Assembly: GCF_964204645.1 (NCBI RefSeq)
Contig: NC_134031.1
Coordinates: 9,710,501-9,774,500, forward strand
Source: Tubulanus polymorphus
Lineage: Eukaryota > Nemertea > Palaeonemertea > Tubulaniformes > Tubulanidae
Reading direction: 5' to 3'
DNA length: 64,000 bases
Of the stretch, positions 62,070 to 64,000 are shown piece after piece; position 1 is the stretch's first letter, and each line of letters opens with the position of its first letter. The notes below the pieces were generated by a model, which was not told where the DNA came from, searched no databases, and saw only the letters and a list, made by a program, of their open reading frames with translations. Position numbers and translations under genes: made by a program.

Positions 62070-63463
62070 ATGGCGTTGCATGAGAGTTCTGTCTGGGTCG
62101 GTGGTTTATCTGGGGTTGAGGAACCGTTACAGTTCTGTCGGAATTATTTCCAAGAATGTGGAAAAATTATAGCCACCAGCTTAGGTCACGACGGGGTATT
62201 TTTAATTTTTGAGAGTTCCCGGGCTACGAGACGAGCAGTACGTGCAAACGGGTTGAATGTAAACCATTTGGGTGGCAATTTCACTATTCAGGTAAAAACG
62301 TTAGAGCCCGCCCAAGAGAGGTTTCTTAAGGAATTGAAGGAAAATACAGCCTGTGAGCTAGCATTAGACGATATGGTGAAAACTTTTAGTTCGATGCCCC
62401 CTCGGGTACAGAGTCGCCTAGTAGATAAGCTGGTGACTGAGAGCAAAGGGGCTTCGCCACAAATGAAATATGAACCGGATGGGTTTGGGGCGTCGTATCT
62501 CGAAAATAACAGACATGATCCTTTGATGACCCCCAAACAATCTCAAATACCGTTCTCGGTTGCGGCTGTCCCCCTTCAAAACACGCGTATTGGGCAATTC
62601 TCAGGAAATGATAATAAAGGTGAAATAACCTATGTACAGTGGAAACAAGAGGCTGTAGCTTTAGTTAGAGACGTGACAGTATCTGAAGCTGCTTGTTTGA
62701 GGGCGATGCGGTCTTCGTTACGCGGTAGTGCGCTTCGTGTACTGACAAATTTGTATCACAATGAGGAGATGCTTTCACCCCGGATCGTGCTCAACAAGAT
62801 GGATCTCATGTTCGGAGAGGTTTTGGGTGCCGAGGAAATGCTGGTTAAATTTCACTCAGTTCAGCAACAGGACGGGGAGTCGATAGCTGACTTTGCGTGT
62901 CGCCTGGAGGAAGTCGCTTCCAAAGTAAAATCAGCAGGGGAAGGGGATGTTAAATTACCGAGGATATGTTAAAAGGGCAATTTTGGCGAGGTATTACATC
63001 CACATCGCTAAAAATGGCCATACGTTTGTATAAAGAAAAAGAATTTACCTTCCAGAAAATTGTAACTATGGCTCGAAAGGTGGAGAGTGAGAATGGAATG
63101 GAAACGACTCGGGAGGAAAGGTGGTCACCCAGACGGAAGGGGAGACCAATTTCACATCAAGCAAATACTCACGTAACTTTGAAAGTAACAGAAAAGGATG
63201 ATCTTTCGGAGAAGCTGAGGGTTATGCTAGATAAGTTAACTCGGATGGAACGTGAAATGAACGACCATCGAAAACAATTAGAGCAGCTGACCTGGAAGCC
63301 TGGTCGGTGGCGCAGTGGACCACGGGATAGGCCACCAGTACCGTTGGAAGAGCGAATCTGCTATAATTGTGGAGAAAAGGGGCATTTAAGATACACCTGT
63401 CCTAAGCAGGGAAACGAATACAAGCCTGTCAGTGGAGGCGCTGCACAGGCGAAAAAACCATAA
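62070..63463 (+). pseudogene. gag: Gag polyprotein, one frame change
   Basis: N-terminal MALHESSVWVGGLSGVEEP, an RNA-binding-like segment reminiscent of PNMA/Mart-type gags, a capsid-like helical domain (WKQEAVALVRDV; LRGSALRVLTNL; ESIADFACRLEEVASK) and a C-terminal CCHC knuckle CYNCGEKGHLRYTC (63358-63399). The frame changes once near 62950 in an A-run; the second part (62966-63463) completes the capsid C-terminal domain. Gypsy/Ty3 type. Confidence 0.82.
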
Positions 63464-64000
63464 GTAGCCTCACTCAGCAATTGATAGGGGCACCCAATGA
63501 GCATTTGATTACAGTAAATGGGGTCCCATGCAAAGCTCTATTAGACTCGGGGTCAATGGTTTCCACTGTATCGCGGAAATTTCTTCAAGATAATGTTTCG
63601 CCTGTACCGGTGGTTCCTATTTCAGATTTAATCCCTTCTTTACAGGTGAAAACTGTCTCCGGGGAAAATTTACCATTTGAAGGGTATACTGAATTGGATG
63701 TAGAAATTGATGGAGAGAGTATAGCAATTTTAGCTCTCGTAGTCCCTCCCACAGAATATCATGACAATGTGCCGGCATTAATTGGGACCAATGTTTTACG
63801 ACGTTTGCGGAACCAGTATTTGTATAGGGACAAAGGCTCTAATCCTTTGGTTCGAACCACGCAATCCTCTTTTGTTCCGCCCAATTCAGAAGTGACTCTT
63901 CATGGAATCGTCCGTAATTCAGCGATGGATAGTCTCGTGATGTCAGATGCCACCGATGTGAGGGTTCCAGGGAGCCTGACTATCATTCCTACCGTCGCCA
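63451..64000 (+). CDS. pol: Pol polyprotein, protease part (runs off the window)
   Basis: Open in the -1 frame relative to gag across an A6 run at 63452-63457. It shows an aspartic protease: LLDSGSMVSTVS (catalytic DSG near 63545), the flap region and ALIGTNVL near 63775. The frame continues to the window end. Reverse transcriptase and integrase would follow outside. Confidence 0.82.

Noticed and set aside
63452-63458. AAAAAAC as a canonical -1 slippery heptamer between gag and pol
   Set aside because: The heptamer is not in the X-XXY-YYZ register for the gag frame. A -1 shift on the A6 run is still likely, but the classic site cannot be claimed.

Overview
The window looks like metazoan genomic DNA, probably from an invertebrate that I cannot name. 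It carries several nested, decayed copies of a large, very AT-rich DNA element of the Maverick/Polinton type, i.e. an endogenous double-stranded DNA virus. The host assignment rests on a Ty3/gypsy retrotransposon at the right edge, LINE and Penelope-like scraps, a degenerate TTAGGG-type array and low gene density. No bacterial operons, rRNA or tRNA were recognised.

Layout. 1-1174: right end of an element that runs off the window (one unknown gene and a 342-bp terminal palindrome). 1175-4063: non-element DNA with an RT scrap and a stray PolB fragment. 4064-25944: composite copy A, bounded by 152-bp terminal palindromes. It holds HNH endonuclease, small membrane proteins, integrase and ATPase on the + strand; zinc-finger protein, major capsid protein and seven structural or membrane genes plus a penton-like protein on the - strand; then a + strand VLTF3-like transcription factor and a - strand protein-primed-type DNA polymerase B carrying an intein. 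A second element end lies inside copy A at 24212-24295, so one element sits inside the polB of another. 25945-29965: non-element DNA. 29966-37198: copy B, strongly decayed. 37199-38180: non-element DNA. 38183-49443: copy C, same gene order as A, full of stops, with no VLTF3-like gene or polB. 49569-49740: another element end. 50388-60862: copy D, a mosaic whose integrase/ATPase block is divergent and rearranged while its capsid block is nearly identical to A. 60863-64000: 5' part of a gypsy-type retrotransposon inserted in copy D's VLTF3-like gene.

How the genes fit together. PolB would replicate the genome and the integrase (DDE core plus chromodomain) would insert it. The FtsK/HerA-type ATPase would package DNA into a capsid built from the major capsid and penton-like proteins, with a set of small membrane proteins. 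The most unusual part is the expression system. Nearly every capsid-block gene starts at TAAATG a few bases after a T-rich tract, which resembles poxvirus late promoters, and the divergent + strand gene encodes a zinc-ribbon protein whose C-terminal half resembles the poxvirus/NCLDV late transcription factor VLTF3. The ends are long hairpin-forming palindromes. I did not find the adenovirus-type protease usual in Polintons.

Most coding regions carry one or more frameshifts or stops. Many shifts fall in A or T homopolymers, so some could be assembly errors, but in-frame stops and deletions show real decay.
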